Source: Apostichopus japonicus
Taxonomy: Eukaryota; Echinodermata; Holothuroidea; Aspidochirotida; Stichopodidae
NCBI RefSeq assembly: GCF_037975245.1
Contig: NC_092570.1
Coordinates: forward strand, 2,005,501 to 2,069,500
Reading direction: 5' to 3'
Length of the DNA stretch: 64,000 nt
Positions within the stretch are counted from its first letter, which is position 1. Each line of letters starts with the position of its first letter. The notes below the pieces were generated by a model. The model made no database searches and was not told the DNA's origin. It saw only the letters and a program-made list of their open reading frames with translations. Both the position numbers and the translations under genes were made by a program. Below are positions 32,895-45,795 of this stretch, piece after piece.

Positions 32895-35800
32895 GTTTGC
32901 TACATTGGACAGCTATAGCCTTTCTTCGTAGCATTGCTAAGCTACGATATAATTATTAGTACTAGCCTAGGCCTATACTACTAGAGTTAGTTACTAACGC
33001 TAAATATTTTTCTCTTTTAAGTTTTACTACTTTAGGTTAACTTACTACTTAGGCTCACACCTATTATTACTATTAGGCCGACATAATTGTTTTTGTATTT
33101 TAACCTTCTTAATGTTCATCCCGATCAAATGTAACTCAAATTCTTTTGAATAGTGCAGAAAAAGGCATCACCGAGCTAATTCTTTTGTGTAGAACCTACT
33201 TGGGCACTGCTACTTGCTAGTGTTAAGTTTGTGTAGGCCTAGACCTATGTCCTAAATAACTAAGGCCGAACAAAGGGCCTAAGTTATGCCTGCTTTGACA
33301 ATGTCAAAGGTGAGGCTACCCACAGATGCCCCAAAGTTAGCCATAGTATTGATATTTAAGTGCAAAGGCACAGTGCTGTCATGACCTCAGCTACATACTT
33401 TTAAGCTAACTCAAGTGTATAAAGTTTCAATCAATTAAAAATGTATTTTTAGTGCCTAATATTCAAAGTCAAGCAATGTTCAGTAGAGTTAATATATTCA
33501 GTTGCACACAGACCTCTTTGTTAAGTTGTCGTGTTCAAGTTAAGAGTTTCAGTTACAGCTAACTTGCCCGGCCAGACCTACAACTTAACTCTACAAACTG
33601 ACACTGAAATCCAGCTAAAATAAATTGAATTTTGAGCTGGATTTCATTGTAAGTTTGTAGAGTGAAGTTGCAGGTTGGGTGGGGCAAATGACAACTTAAC
33701 AAGGAGGTCTGTGTGCAACTGAATATATTAACAGTAACTCTCATGAGGCTGCATGCTATCTCCCTACTACATAATAGTAGTGAGCACCTGGAAAGGGAAT
33801 GCACTCAGGCATGCACATCATTACAATAATACTATTGTACAAGTAGTCACAGTATCAGGGCCCTATACAAGTGTACCTTCCTTACTTTCAGATGATTGTG
33901 GAACATTAAATTGAATTTTGCAGTCGGACCTTAACATAGGCCTATATATATTTCATCGATGTGAGATTTAAAATAGCGATGGATTTTTGCAGCTTTTGAA
34001 CACAAACTACGTTCATCATTTTTTGACGGATTGTCTAGCTGACCCATGAATACAGTATCTTTATCACCGTTAGGCAATGCATCCTTCAGTTAGCTCTTGA
34101 CTTAAGGGATGACGTTTATCGATCTGTTTTGTTGTGCCCTCTTTCGCAGTATTCACGCTCCAGTGCGCAGTTAAGAACAACGCGTGGGGCAGTATCGGTA
34201 CGAAGAGTGAAGTAGCACTACTGCGACAAGGAGGGGACAGTACATTTGAACTTCAAGATGACATGACTTATGCAGAGGTAATTATGATCCCAGTCCCATC
34301 TACATAAACCAATGGAAACAGAGAATGCACAACTCTTGCAATTCGCTATAATCTCTATATAAACACATTGAATTAAATGTAATTGTTGTACCTTCCCTAC
34401 CAGATTCCCTTGTGTATTATACTATATATATATATAGTGCATTTTTGACATTTCATGCCAGACACGATACATGTTTGATAACATGTGAGAAGTTTCAACA
34501 ATAGATGCAAATAAGTTTTACAATTGGTGAACATTGAGGTTGGGCTATTTCTCCAGGTAGGTATATTGCTGGTAAAAGTGTCGTTTACATGTTTAATGTC
34601 AGCCTGTACACTTGAATATATGAAGGTTATCATAAGGCTTTTCCCAGTAGGTTATATGACACTAATGCAGAGGCTTGTTAACAATATGTATGGCCTATGA
34701 CTGAACACCTTTTATTTTAATTGTAAGAGAACTGCTTCTGTAACCAGTGTAAGGTTGATTACAAAACGAGAACAAACTTTAACAGACCATGTTGGATGGC
34801 ATTTTGGAACTCTACCTCAACACTCTCAAATTGAATTTGATGGTCAGATGTTCTTCAGAAGCATTGCTTAATATATTCTTCATGTCCATCTATGAAATAT
34901 GATACCTATGGAATGTTGGTACAGCTGTTAATGTTGTCTGCATTTAGAATTTCATAAAAATGGAAATTTTGGTGTAGAAATATTACTTTCTTCTGTGAAA
35001 AAGTGAGTTAAATATTATAAGCAAAACCAAAAAGTATATTTAAGTAGAATTGCCATGATCGCATTCACTCTGCTGTCGTCGAATAAACCCACAGCATATG
35101 ACCTTCGTCAAACTAATACATCCTTTTATCAAATGCTATGAGGTTTTGGTTTTGACCTAAAAATGCAGAAAAGTTTCCAACATTTTTCCAAACGCAATCG
35201 ACTTCAGCCAACCGATAAATGATACATTTATACTACTACCTTTCTCAAGGAAGTTTATGTGGACTAGTCTCATACTGTAGCCAAGCAATGATTTGACTTG
35301 AAAGAAACAGTCAAACTTCTTTTCTTTATTAACTATTTTCGACAGCTTTGGATGGGCACCCATGTCAAAGGTGACAGCATCCTGACCAGCTCGGAACATG
35401 CAGGTAAAACGCTAAGCCAGTGGGTAGAGGAGCACCCCGACTGTCTGGGGTCAAAGGTTAGATCAAAGTTCAACGACCAGCTGCCTTATCTCTTCAAGGT
35501 TCTTTCAATCAACAAGACACTTTCCATCCAAGCTCATCCAAATAAGGTAAAGTTAACCACTTTCTGCATTTCTCTGCAAGCTCTCTTAGAATGTTGTTTC
35601 GTCAGTTTGTTGTAACGTACAGTACATGTGTCGCTTCGACTTGGATTACAATTGGGCTTCCATTGTTTCGACAGAGGGCGCTGTACTATCGGTCCCAAAG
35701 TGCGTAATCTTTAGTGTCTATAGATCTCTAAATCAAAGTAAATATGATCGTGTTAAAGCACTCACCAGGATGCGAACATGCGGGGTGACCTTGCATACAG

Positions 35801-38800
35801 ACACCCTGGGTGATTGACTAGTTCAAGGTTCCACTTGTGCAGTTTAGACAAATAAAACAAATAATTTAGAAAAAATAACGTAAGGTGCTTAAAGCAATTA
35901 GTTTGACTTGCAACGTATGAAATATTTGTTTCAAGAAATCTCTTCTTTAAGAAAAACAAACAAAATTGTATATACTACCAGTGATCAACTCACTGTATCG
36001 TTTCGTGGAAATAGATAGATAGAACCGATATGATAGCGCCCTCTATTGTGTGGCTTGAGAGCCAAATTGAAATTGATCAAACTGAGACACTTCATAGTAA
36101 ACGTTACACATGTTTCGGTCTTGAAAAAATGTCTGGAATCTGATTTTTTGAAAATCATTGGAACCATGTATAAAGAGTAAATCATGAGTTGTCCAAACTT
36201 ACGCCATTCCTTTTATTATTTGATTTATAACATTAACCTTACCGCCTTCCATTACTTCCATACAGTACTAGGTTATGAAAGGTAACCAGCTATTGTCCAA
36301 GTAACAGTACCTCAAAATCTTTTAATAAAAACTTTACACCATCTGTGCCCAAAAAAGAAACCTGACTAGTGCCCCCCCCCCTGTCCTCCCCTGTCCCTGC
36401 CAAATTTCTCATCCAAAATTACCAACCTCTGAATCATTCATGTGAAATAGTTTATTTCTTTTTTACATTGAAAGTTTCTTATGTACATTCACACTACTAT
36501 GGTTTCCTCTCGGTCTCATGCCCCTGCTGGTTCCCTTAGAAATGTTTACTAACTTACATCAGGTTTTGTATTACCACTCTACTCTTACTATTAACCTTCA
36601 GACTCACGCAGAACAGTTGAACGCTAAACATCCAGATATCTATGTAGACGACAACCATAAGCCAGAGATGGCCCTCGCCCTGACCCCATTCGAGGGTATG
36701 AACGGATTTAAGAGATTGTCAAAGATCGTTCATTTCTTGGAAGGTAAGCCCAAGTGTCTTTGTTGAAATAACTTTTCCTCATAATTCCTTGACAGGTTTT
36801 AAACTATTAATTGGATATTTTGTCCAGCACGATGGAAGTTTTTTTAGATAAAAAATGTTTGAGTAGCATGGCAGTGTTCTTATTCTATGTAACATTGTGT
36901 CTCTAATTAAATACGTTGGTGCAATTCATTCAATACACTGCAGTCTAGCATTGCACAGGTTAGCTGTTAATAAATGAAAAAACATATTAAAAAAAATTGA
37001 GAGTAAATTGACTCTGCACTCGAAGATGTCTTGAACTTATCTGTTAATAACAGTATGATGTTGGTCACGTCTGTGTAATCTAGAGTTAACGTTATTAAAA
37101 TAGGTCTAGCGGAGGAAATTTCAGTGTCCAGAAATACAAAAGAATTTTTGTCATAGTGAAATACTTTGGGTGATGATGTATTTGCCGAACATGGGTTTCA
37201 TCAGCACATGACTTTGTGATCATACATGCCATTTACATTCATTTACATTTTGACACATCCTAGCCCTGGGGTTCTCTATTGGTGGTCCACGGGCCAAAAC
37301 CTGACCACAAAACAGATTGGCCCAGAATCTTGTACTGATCGGATGTTCGTACCCCTAAGCACTTAGGCTTGACCAACCTACAGGACAAACCTACACATTT
37401 CTGAATCTAGGTGCAGTGAGAACCTGCGTCTCTCTGGCCCTTGTAAAAAAAATGATAAGCCTTATTGCAGCTTAAGTCTATTCTCATATCTTATGATATA
37501 AAAATATTTCTATAATTTGCAAATTTATTAGAGGTTGTAACCAGTCTCTCCCATACACAATCATTACAAAAAAGAATTTCTAACTTTGGCAAATTTATAA
37601 GAGATTTTAATCAGTCTCTCCCATCTAACTATCCCTGATTGTGATGGTTTTCAAAAGTTTATGATGTTAAGTAATCGTCTTTCCCTCCCCCTCCCCCTTC
37701 CCTCCCCCCATCAACCTTTGTATCCAGCTATACCAGAGTTTAGGACGGTCGTTGGTGAGAAGGAGACGAAGGCCCTACAAGAGGCATGTAGGACAGACCC
37801 TAAAGGAACCTCTGACTCAGCCAAGGCAGTCCTCAAGAAGAGCTTTACCTCTTTCATGAATCGAGATGAATCATTGGTCAGTGAACAGTTGGATAAACTG
37901 GAAAAGCGTTTCCAGAAATTAGGTCAGTTTTGTAGAATTAATTTGTCACTAACCTTTTTCATTAGTACTTTTCAAGATTTCATTTTGACGAATGTGAAAG
38001 GTGTGTGGAAGGGGGCTGGGTTGGGGGGGGGGTTGGATTGTATGTGTATGAATAGCTTAGAGAGAGGGATGAGAGGATGAGGGTATGTAAGTTTTAAATA
38101 CGAATCGTCAAGTATAATTAAGGTTATACTAAAATACTAATGTGCGGTTTGAAGGATCAAACATGCCATCTTGATCCACAAAACCTAGAACTATAGACAA
38201 AACTTTGCTTGCTTTTTGACAGCTTTTCTGTCCGTCATCTGCTTAACATTTGTACTGATCATAAAGGAAGTTGTTTGGCAAGAGGGAACGGTAAGGGGTG
38301 GATCAGATTTTCCTTCTGAGTCTGCAAGTATAATTTATCACTCAGATTGCTCCAATAAGGATTAAGTACAAATAAACAGATGGTCATTGGCCGGTTTACC
38401 AAGGATTAGGATTAGAGCACAATAGTAAGACTGGCTCCATCATTAGAGCAGCAATGGCCATTCGAATTTCCATTGGATACAAAAATCTGTAATAATTCTA
38501 CATGGCTCACGTAAGCAATCTTACCCAATGGGGTCAATATTGTGTGCTGTTAGTAGAGATGTTAATATTGAAACCTGCTTGATGTATATAGACCAGTCAG
38601 GGTTGGAAAAATCCCTGGGAACCATCCAAACCATGATCGTGGGATATTCATGAATCTGGGGGAATTTATTGCCAAAAAAAAAAGGGGGTAAATAAAAATA
38701 AATGAAAAGTAGAAAAATGAGAGAAAAAAGGAAGATGGTTAATGTGAAAAGAGAAAACAGCAGTTTTGGACTTTTATATTTCTCGGTAAAATACCCTTTT

Positions 38801-40103
38801 ATATTATTTGTGGTGCTCATTTGTCTGTTTTGCAAACGTCAGAGGAAATTTCCGATCCTAGCGACCATGTTAACAGCAAATTCAGTAAGGTTTTCCAACC
38901 ATGTGAACAGTGAGTGTTCCAGCATTGCCTCATATACTGTACCTATTTCATTTGATTTTCTCTCCTGTTTGTTTCAACAGTCGATGAAGGCCAAGATATT
39001 TCCAATGTGGATGGTGAGATTTTCTTGCGGCTGTGTAAGGAGTATCCGGGGGACGCAGGATCTTTCGTCAGTTATTTTTTCAATGTCATGACACTCAAGC
39101 CTGGTGAGGCCATGTTCCTACAAGCTAATGAACCACATGCATATATGTCTGGAGGTAAGCACAATATATTTCCATTTTGTATGACATCTGTAAACTGTGT
39201 AATAATGATATGAACAATGTAGCTAAGGCCTAACACAGTTTCTTAGTGGATAGACTAAGCCTATCCTTCTTTGCATATATTTGAATGGAGTTTGGGTTTT
39301 TCTAACAGTGCACGCATAAAAAACAAGTCCCTATGGAGACATGTAAATGACAGTATCTGCTGAAGATTAAACTCCTTCATCCCGATACCGAAGAATTTTC
39401 TTGACATCTCTCTGCTTGTTTCAGATTGCATAGAGTGCATGGCCTGTTCTGATAATGTGGTGCGTGCCGGTCTGACAGCCAAGTATAAGGATGTACCAAC
39501 CCTGTGTGAGATGCTCTCCTACATCACCAGCACACCAGAGGAGAGAATCTTTGACAGCCATGTGGACCCCTCCGATCCTTGCGTCACCATCTATAATCCT
39601 GCCATACCAGACTTTGCAATCGCTAAAGTAGAGGTAAATGTTTCTTAAATTTAAGTCTCAAACTGTTTTCTTGAGAGGATTGTTTTTAGAATTTGCCCCA
39701 GTCTTTTCTTCTGTTAAATGTTAGTGAATATGTTTGCTTCTTTCCTTCAATGGAATCCTTAAAACATATCTCAAGGCCACCGATTTTGTTTCAGTTTAGT
39801 CACACCTTGGTTTCTTTCAGTGCTTTGAACTTTGCTGACAACATCCTCATCAGTTTTTGAAAATAATTTTCTTTTTTCCAGATACCGGCCGAGACTAGAA
39901 ACCACACCCTAGGTGCATACGACAGTGGCAGTATCGTCCTCTTCATCAGAGGCAGTGCGACTGCTACGTCTAGCTCCATCTCAGAAACGCTCTCCCTGAG
40001 ACGTGGATCGGTCATTTTTGTGGCTGCGGGGGAATCCGTCCAGTTGAACCTGGAGTCCAATGACGGTTTGTTAGCATTCAGGGCTTACTGCCCTCTAGAT
40101 TAA
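32879..40103 (+). CDS. MPI: Mannose-6-phosphate isomerase (phosphomannose isomerase type I), eight exons
   Basis: Cytosolic zinc enzyme that interconverts fructose-6-phosphate and mannose-6-phosphate, feeding GDP-mannose and glycosylation. Joined exons: 32879-32894, 34150-34277, 35346-35546, 36602-36743, 37728-37922, 38981-39154, 39425-39633, 39882-40103. They give 428 aa in frame; the human enzyme is 423 aa. The start MAVPKVF matches the human start, and the ATG has A at -3 and G at +4. Zinc ligands are Gln110 and His112 (SIQAHPNK), Glu137 (NHKPEM) and His280 (PHAY). The active-site Arg299 lies in NVVRAGLTAK. Human positions are 110, 112, 137, 276 and 295. The type I signature, cupin core and C-terminal beta domain (DSGSIVLFIRG) are all present. 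It lies downstream of the collagen gene on the same strand, with no functional link evident. Confidence 0.96.
33482..33738. repeat. Long imperfect inverted repeat in MPI intron 1
   Basis: Arms of about 125 bp fold on a loop around 33617-33633. The outer 43 bp (33488-33530 against 33690-33732) match with about one mismatch, and the inner parts match with scattered differences. There is no coding capacity. It reads as a fold-back element. Confidence 0.9.
34150..34277 (+). CDS. MPI: MPI exon 2
   Basis: 128 nt, phase 1 in and phase 0 out. The acceptor is TTTCGCAG and the donor GTAATT. It encodes VFTLQCAVKNNAWG to MTYAE, the conserved N-terminal cupin strand. Confidence 0.93.
35346..35546 (+). 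CDS. MPI: MPI exon 3
   Basis: 201 nt, phase 0 on both sides. The acceptor is TCGACAG and the donor GTAAAG. It encodes LWMGTHVKGD to SIQAHPNK, which includes two zinc ligands (Gln110 and His112). Confidence 0.96.
35673..36044. mobile_element. Inverted-repeat element (MITE-like), copy 1, in MPI intron 3
   Basis: Begins AGAGGGCGCTGTACTATCGG and ends with the inverted equivalent (ACCGATATGATAGCGCCCTC plus T). The internal line GTGATTGACTAG and the whole body align with copies at 42732 and 60721. No ORF, so non-autonomous. Flanks outside these ends are also partly shared, so the true ends may lie slightly further out. Confidence 0.75.
36602..36743 (+). CDS. MPI: MPI exon 4
   Basis: 142 nt, phase 0 in and phase 1 out. 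The acceptor is CCTTCAG and the donor GTAAGC. It encodes THAEQLNAKHPD, DDNHKPEMALALTPFEG and KIVHFLE, including zinc ligand Glu137. Confidence 0.96.
37728..37922 (+). CDS. MPI: MPI exon 5
   Basis: 195 nt, phase 1 on both sides. The acceptor TATCCAG follows a long C/T tract. The donor is GTCAGT. It encodes the variable helical insert domain (IPEFRTVVG to KRFQKL). Confidence 0.93.
38981..39154 (+). CDS. MPI: MPI exon 6
   Basis: 174 nt, phase 1 on both sides. The acceptor is TTCAACAG and the donor GTAAGC. It encodes CKEYPGDAG, MTLKPGEAMFL and NEPHAYMSG, with zinc ligand His280. Confidence 0.96.
39425..39633 (+). CDS. MPI: MPI exon 7
   Basis: 209 nt, phase 1 in and phase 0 out. The acceptor is TGTTTCAG and the donor GTAAAT. 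It encodes DCIECMACSDNVVRAGLTAK (active-site Arg299), DVPTLCEMLSY and PDFAIAKVE. Confidence 0.96.
39882..40103 (+). CDS. MPI: MPI exon 8 (stop codon)
   Basis: 222 nt including TAA at 40101-40103. The acceptor is TTTTCCAG. It encodes the C-terminal beta domain, from IPAETRNHTLG through LRRGSVIFVAAGESV to AYCPLD. Confidence 0.95.
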   Translation: MPAETRNHTLGAYDSGSIVLFIRGSATATSSSISETLSLRRGSVIFVAAGESVQLNLESNDGLLAFRAYCPLD

Positions 40104-42731
40104 GACGATAACGATTTGAGGTTTAGTGCTAAACCAGAGATCAGGATTTAAATTATTGTAAGTGATAATCTTTCAGAAAAAACTGGATGCAAGAAACTAT
40201 TGCAACTATTGCTATGTTTGATATAGATGTTGTCAGATAGTGTATACTCCTGCCAAAACCTAATACCGCCATCCACCCTTCTCCCTTCCCCTTCCCCAAT
40301 AGTTTTGTAGTTACTGTTTTGTACCATTGTGCAATGGTCAGGAATCCTACAACTCTGAGTATGCAATGTAAATATCATATACATGCCTTCCTAGGACATT
40401 AGTTACATTTCTTTATGCTACTGCCAGGGCAACTTATTTTCTGGTTGTCCCAGACAATCTCCCCTTTGAGTGGTTAATAGGCCTACCACTATGATTGTAT
40501 TGTTTAGGTATCTTCAAAATGATGGAAGGTGACACACCAGTTTAATCATTTTACCTGTTTTGGGTGTATTTAGTTACAATGCAATTTAAAATCTATATGG
40601 AGAACTAGTTGTCCACAGGATGACTACCAAAGCTGGTTTTGATTGTCCAAATGGAGATCTCAGAGAATCTGACAACCATGTAAAATTTACTGGGACTGTC
40701 ATACTCTTGTAAAGGAAGTGGCCAGTCCCTGCACTGTCAAGTGTGAGATAATTCTTCTAATCCTTTGGCATTGAGGTGAGCATCAGCATGACATACTTTA
40801 TTACAAAGTGATGTATTTGGCTGGTGTATTAAAAAAAAAAAATTATTAAGCCACGATAAATGATATCCCTCTCACGACTGTAATATGTAAATTTTCCAAA
40901 AAGGCAGAAAAAGTTTTGGGGAAAATTTTTTAAGTAAAGAAGAAAAAAAAAAGGTGGACATAACATGCATAGGAGTGGTGTATGGTACATAAGATTGAGA
41001 TAGATAATAATGGAGGTATTCAATGTAGTGCGTGAACAGTATAGGGTCTAACTCTTGATATTCAAAGTTCAGTATGAAAAAATACTTTTCTCAGGTGAAT
41101 TTAATACTTTTGATATTATCTAATAAGCTGAAAAATTAAAATTTCGAAAAATAGCCACCACTTAGCAATCTTATCCTTAGTTAGAAGGAAGATACTGAAC
41201 TGGTATTTATGAATGCCCTCTGAAAGTATTTTTTTTTAATTTTTAGTTTAGTGGTGCATTGTCTTTTTGTTTTGTGTTTTCCATTTTTATTCTTCTTTCT
41301 TGTTCTATATTTTTTTTTGTAAATTTTCTTCAAGCTGTAAAAACACCCCTCCCCCCCCCAAACATGGACAAATACCATACAAAAAACCCCCAGAAAATTT
41401 GACCATACAATGTGGATATGATGTGCAGTCTTAACGATAATATCAATACTAATAAATGTACAAAATAGACACAGTAGGATACATCAATTGTGGGAGAAAT
41501 GATTTCCTTAAAAAGGTCTGTTTTGTTCCTCATGTAATTTCCGGTATACTCGGTAATATTGGATATTCGTCAGCGGGTATACCGACGCACCTATCGAGGG
41601 TTTTTTACAACTGTACACAGCATGTGATTGTTAAGAAAAGACAGTTCTAAACCCAAAATGTGGAGTGTCAACAAATCGTCTGTAGGTTTGGCAGGTCTGG
41701 TAGGGGCGTGGCCTAGTCTTTGTGGAAGACCCTGGGTCCCGGGCCTTAAAGTTTGTGGACCGCTGGTTCAGAAAATGGAAGCAGTTGTGGTGATGAAAGA
41801 ATGAATTACTGTTGTAGGGTTATTCTTATTACATATATTTATTTACATTGGATCAAAGAATTTATGTTACTTTCTCAGTGATTGTGATTATACCCTAAAT
41901 CCTTAAAAAATAATGTTAAGCTTTTTTAAGTTTTTGTTATGATGTTTTATTGGTTGTAAGCATGTGATTATAAATTGTCATAGAGATGAGAGTTTAACTC
42001 ACATTCCGTAATATTCAAGGTAATATTGAATGCATTTATATTTTTATGACAATCATTGTCCAAAACTAACTCATAATTTTTACTACAAAATGTGCATTTG
42101 TGAGCAGACTTTGGCAAAATGATGACATTTTAGAAGAATCTGGGTAGAAGAATCATGCAAATTTGTGATTATCATGCTCATAAATGGTGAGTACAAATTT
42201 TAGCAGGCATTCGGTGTGACAAAACTCAAAGTTGGACAGTAATGACTTGTAAACATTGCCAATTAAATACTGATATTTTCATAGCTGCCAGGTGATATAT
42301 TTAATTTTTCATATTTAACTAAAGTTCTTTCATGTAAAATCAATATATATGTATGCATGAGTATCCTCTAATAATGTTTCGTTTCAGTGTAACATATTCA
42401 CACACATATTGGACAGTGCTGCTTAAATTTAAAAAAAAAGGTAAGAAGGGTTTTGCAATATATGAGAAGGCTGATGAATGTTAACATATTATTTTAAAGA
42501 CCATTCTAGTGAAAATTGCTGATAACTATTAAATCCTGGGTAGCACAATGAAGGTATGGCACTGCTGTATGGTGCTGAGTATGATTATATGCATTTCAGG
42601 GATGGTGTTGTGTGGTGTTGCTATGTAGAGTAATTTGTGTTAGAACATTCAAATGGGGCATGTGTGTTGTTGCCTTGTACAGTTTTTGGTGTGAAAACAT
42701 TCTTATGGGGCTTTTTTTTCAGCATTTCCAC

Positions 42732-43084
42732 AGAGGGCGCCTGTCATATTGGTCCTAATGTGCATAATCTGTATTGTTAACAGATCATTCAAAGTAACAT
42801 GACCATGTGAATGCTCTCACAAGCATGTGAACACAAAGGGTGAACTTGTATACAAGCTAGCCAGCTGGGTGATTGACTTGTTCATGGTTCCACGTTTGCA
42901 TGTAATAAGTTACGGTGCTGAAAACGATTATCAGAATTGAAACTTTGAAAATGTTTCAAGAGAACAATAGCTGTCAACTAAATGAACTATTGATCAACTC
43001 ACTGTGCCTTTATGATCGGCTGTCGGAAGGTGCAACTAGTCAAGTTTAACAGCACTAGATAGGACTGATATGATAGCGCCCTCT
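42732..43084. mobile_element. Inverted-repeat element (MITE-like), copy 2
   Basis: Begins AGAGGGCGCCTGTCATATTG and ends GGACTGATATGATAGCGCCC plus TCT. Same family and orientation as the copy at 35673, with the shared internal line GTGATTGACTTG. Confidence 0.75.
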
Positions 43085-44759
43085 GTTGACTTTGGGCATG
43101 GCTGGAGAGCTTCGTTGTTTATGTATCCTGTCGCTCTGTGGAGCATTTGGTTTTATAGTTTAGTTCGCAAGTACTAATACTTGTGGGTTGTTTGAGCAGT
43201 TTAATACTCAATATTTGCGTGGTAGAATCCCCTTTCACTGTACGTTACTGGAAAGGAATTAACACTAGGTCGGTGCTGGGTGTATAACTTGATATAGGGA
43301 TTAGGTGCAGGAAACTTGTTATTCACAAATACCAGAAATGTATCATATGGTTAATATTTATTGAATTTTGATGACTGGTGTTAAACAAGGTCTATTTAAT
43401 ATTCTATAGGCAGTGTTGGTTCTAGATTCATATAAACAAAAGTGCTAATACAAGGTCCTTACTAATAAGTCTGAAATGGTGCTATGAATAATTGTAAACA
43501 CCACAAGTTGGTGACTCTTTAAAACAGTTGTTTGAGTCTATTTTCATAAATATTTCAATGTTTGTTTTTAATTCCATGTAGGTAGAAACAGGTCATAAAT
43601 CATAAGCCTTGCTTGTCTAACCAAATTTCATGTAAAGAAGATATTTGAGATAAAAGTTAAACATTAACATTTTGCTCTTTAATTTTAAATATTGTCAAAA
43701 GTGGTATGAAAAATGTTGTAGCCCCTGACACCCTATATGAGGGCTAGCTCATATTTGTGGCATCATTTTTGGGGTGTTCAAATGCATCTCATCCGGGATT
43801 TGTTGGTCCTAATATTATTAGCTAATTGCAGCAAGTTTTTCTGGCTGTCGCTTGGCTCTCTCTGAAATCCTTCTGAAATAGAAATGTGCAGTGTTTTCAT
43901 AATTTCTGATAATATCAGCTCTGTAAGTCAAATGAGATTCTGAGAGGTGAAAACATGAGAGGTGATTCCTGATCCATTTCTTAAAATCTGAAAATTGTCA
44001 TCAAAGTGAGTACATTTGTGCTACGAAAATGGTCAGCGTCTTCTTACTACAAAGTAAAACTGCTTCAACACATTATTTAGTGTAAAGTCATTAGCAATTC
44101 TAGAGCCGAAAGTGACAGTTATATATAACAGATTATACCGTTTCATAGCAGTGATAAGACTTCTGTGATTCTTGTGAAGTTGAGAAATCAATAATACGGT
44201 TGCTTGTTTAGAAAATATCCGTTTGTAGTTAAAATGGTAGTTGGCCATTTTGGAACCCCTGTTTTTCGAAAAACTGTGTACCATCAATTGAGGGAAAACA
44301 AACCGAACCACCTTAAAGAAAGTAAAAAATATTGAGTACTGTTTAAAAAGAAACCACAGTTTGAAATTTATGTCAAGGGTCTCTCGCGTTATCAACTACT
44401 TGAATAATTAAATGGATACATTTGATTTCATCCCAATTGAAGTGTGCCAGCAGCCAACATTGGTTGTCACAAATGTTTCTGTTGTGCGTACTTTGCGGGG
44501 CCCTGGGGAAATGTCACCGGCTCAAAAAAATATTATGAAAATAAGAATAAGTTGTCATTTTATCACATATTTCCCATAGCCCTCCTAATTAACCCTGGCC
44601 CCAGGGCTGTTGCCTCTTCCCCCCCCCCAACCCTCATCCAGGCCTGTTTGAAGTGAATAAAAGACTATTGTGATAATTTCTTGTATTAACTTTTCTATTT
44701 CTGTTAAATCTTGCCTCTAATAAATAACCTTGCTTTAGTTTCACATTGCTTTAATTATC

Positions 44760-45081
44760 TTTAATATGTGAGAGTGTTTTGATCAAGTGGTTAAGGCAGT
44801 GGACTTGTGATCTAAGGATTGCAGGTTCAAGTCCTGGCCTGATTATTATGTTGTGTCCTTGGGCAAGGCGCTTTATCTCCATTGCCTCTCTTCACCAAAG
44901 TGTATAAATGGGGACCTGTGAGATAAACTGTCAGTTGGGCGCTGTTTAGCTGCTGCCATGTGGAGGGATTGTCTCTATGTTTGACAGGTTATTGTTGACC
45001 AGGTTTATATTGTGATGCGCCTTGAGCACCGTTATAGGTGTATATGTCTGCACTTTATAAATCCCCAATATATTTTAATAT
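44760..45081 (+). mobile_element. Full-length tRNA-derived SINE
   Basis: An A-box-like line TCAAGTGGTTAAGGCAGTGG and a B box GGTTCAAGTCC (44824-44834) are followed by a conserved-looking body (CTTGGGCAAGGCGCTTTATC, then GATGCGCCTTGAGCACCGTT) and an AT-rich tail. Possible 8-bp target duplications TTTAATAT occur at 44760-44767 and 45074-45081. Confidence 0.8.
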
Positions 45082-45529
45082 AGGTTATTACTAATTATTC
45101 TTCTTTTAGTCTTAGTTCTACGCTATTAATTTTTCTGTTTCGTGAAAGCATTTTATTTGATGGTTGAATAACATTTAGTTTACCGCACGACTCTACATAA
45201 CAAAGAGTAATCAAAGCAAAATATTTTATATTTGTTTGTTGAGATTAATGCAAAATCAAATATATGCAGAAAAAAACAGTGAAGTGTTAAGTCTAGATTT
45301 TGTTGTGTACTTTCTGTGTTGTGCCCCAAATACTATATTATTTATTACAATTGTTTTTTGTAATCAGACTAACCCCCTCCTTCTCCCCCCCCACCCCATC
45401 GCCACAGATATTTAAAAAAAAAAAAGGAAAATAGGCTAACTAGTAAATAGATTGTCAGCTTGTCAGGTTAGATTGTCAACACTAGTATTTAGCATTCAGA
45501 AGGCTAATTAGAATATAATCCTCAATGTC

Positions 45530-45795
45530 TAGTGTTCACTATAAGTGGTCCATATCTTCAGTAGCCTAACACTACAGCCCATAGTGGATCCTTCATACCG
45601 GCCTGCTACCAAAGGCTAGTGTTCACGAAAAATGGTCCATATCTTCAGTAGCCCAACACTACAGCCCATAGTCGATCCTTCATACCGGCCTGCTACCAAA
45701 GGCTACCCAAAGATGTAGTGTTCACTAAAAACAGTCCATATCTTCAGTAGCTTATAAACACTACAGCCCATAGTGGATCCTTCATACCAGCCTGC
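45530..45795. repeat. Tandem repeat of about 90-100 bp, three units
   Basis: Each unit has GTGTTCAC, CCATATCTTCAGTAGC, ACTACAGCCCATAGT and GATCCTTCATACC, repeating from 45530, 45620 and 45718. Confidence 0.9.

Noticed and set aside
44033-44395. 120-codon minus-strand open frame
   Set aside because: No recognisable motif, AT-rich amino-acid content (Phe, Lys, Asn, Tyr), no conserved splice context. Such lengths arise by chance in a window this size.
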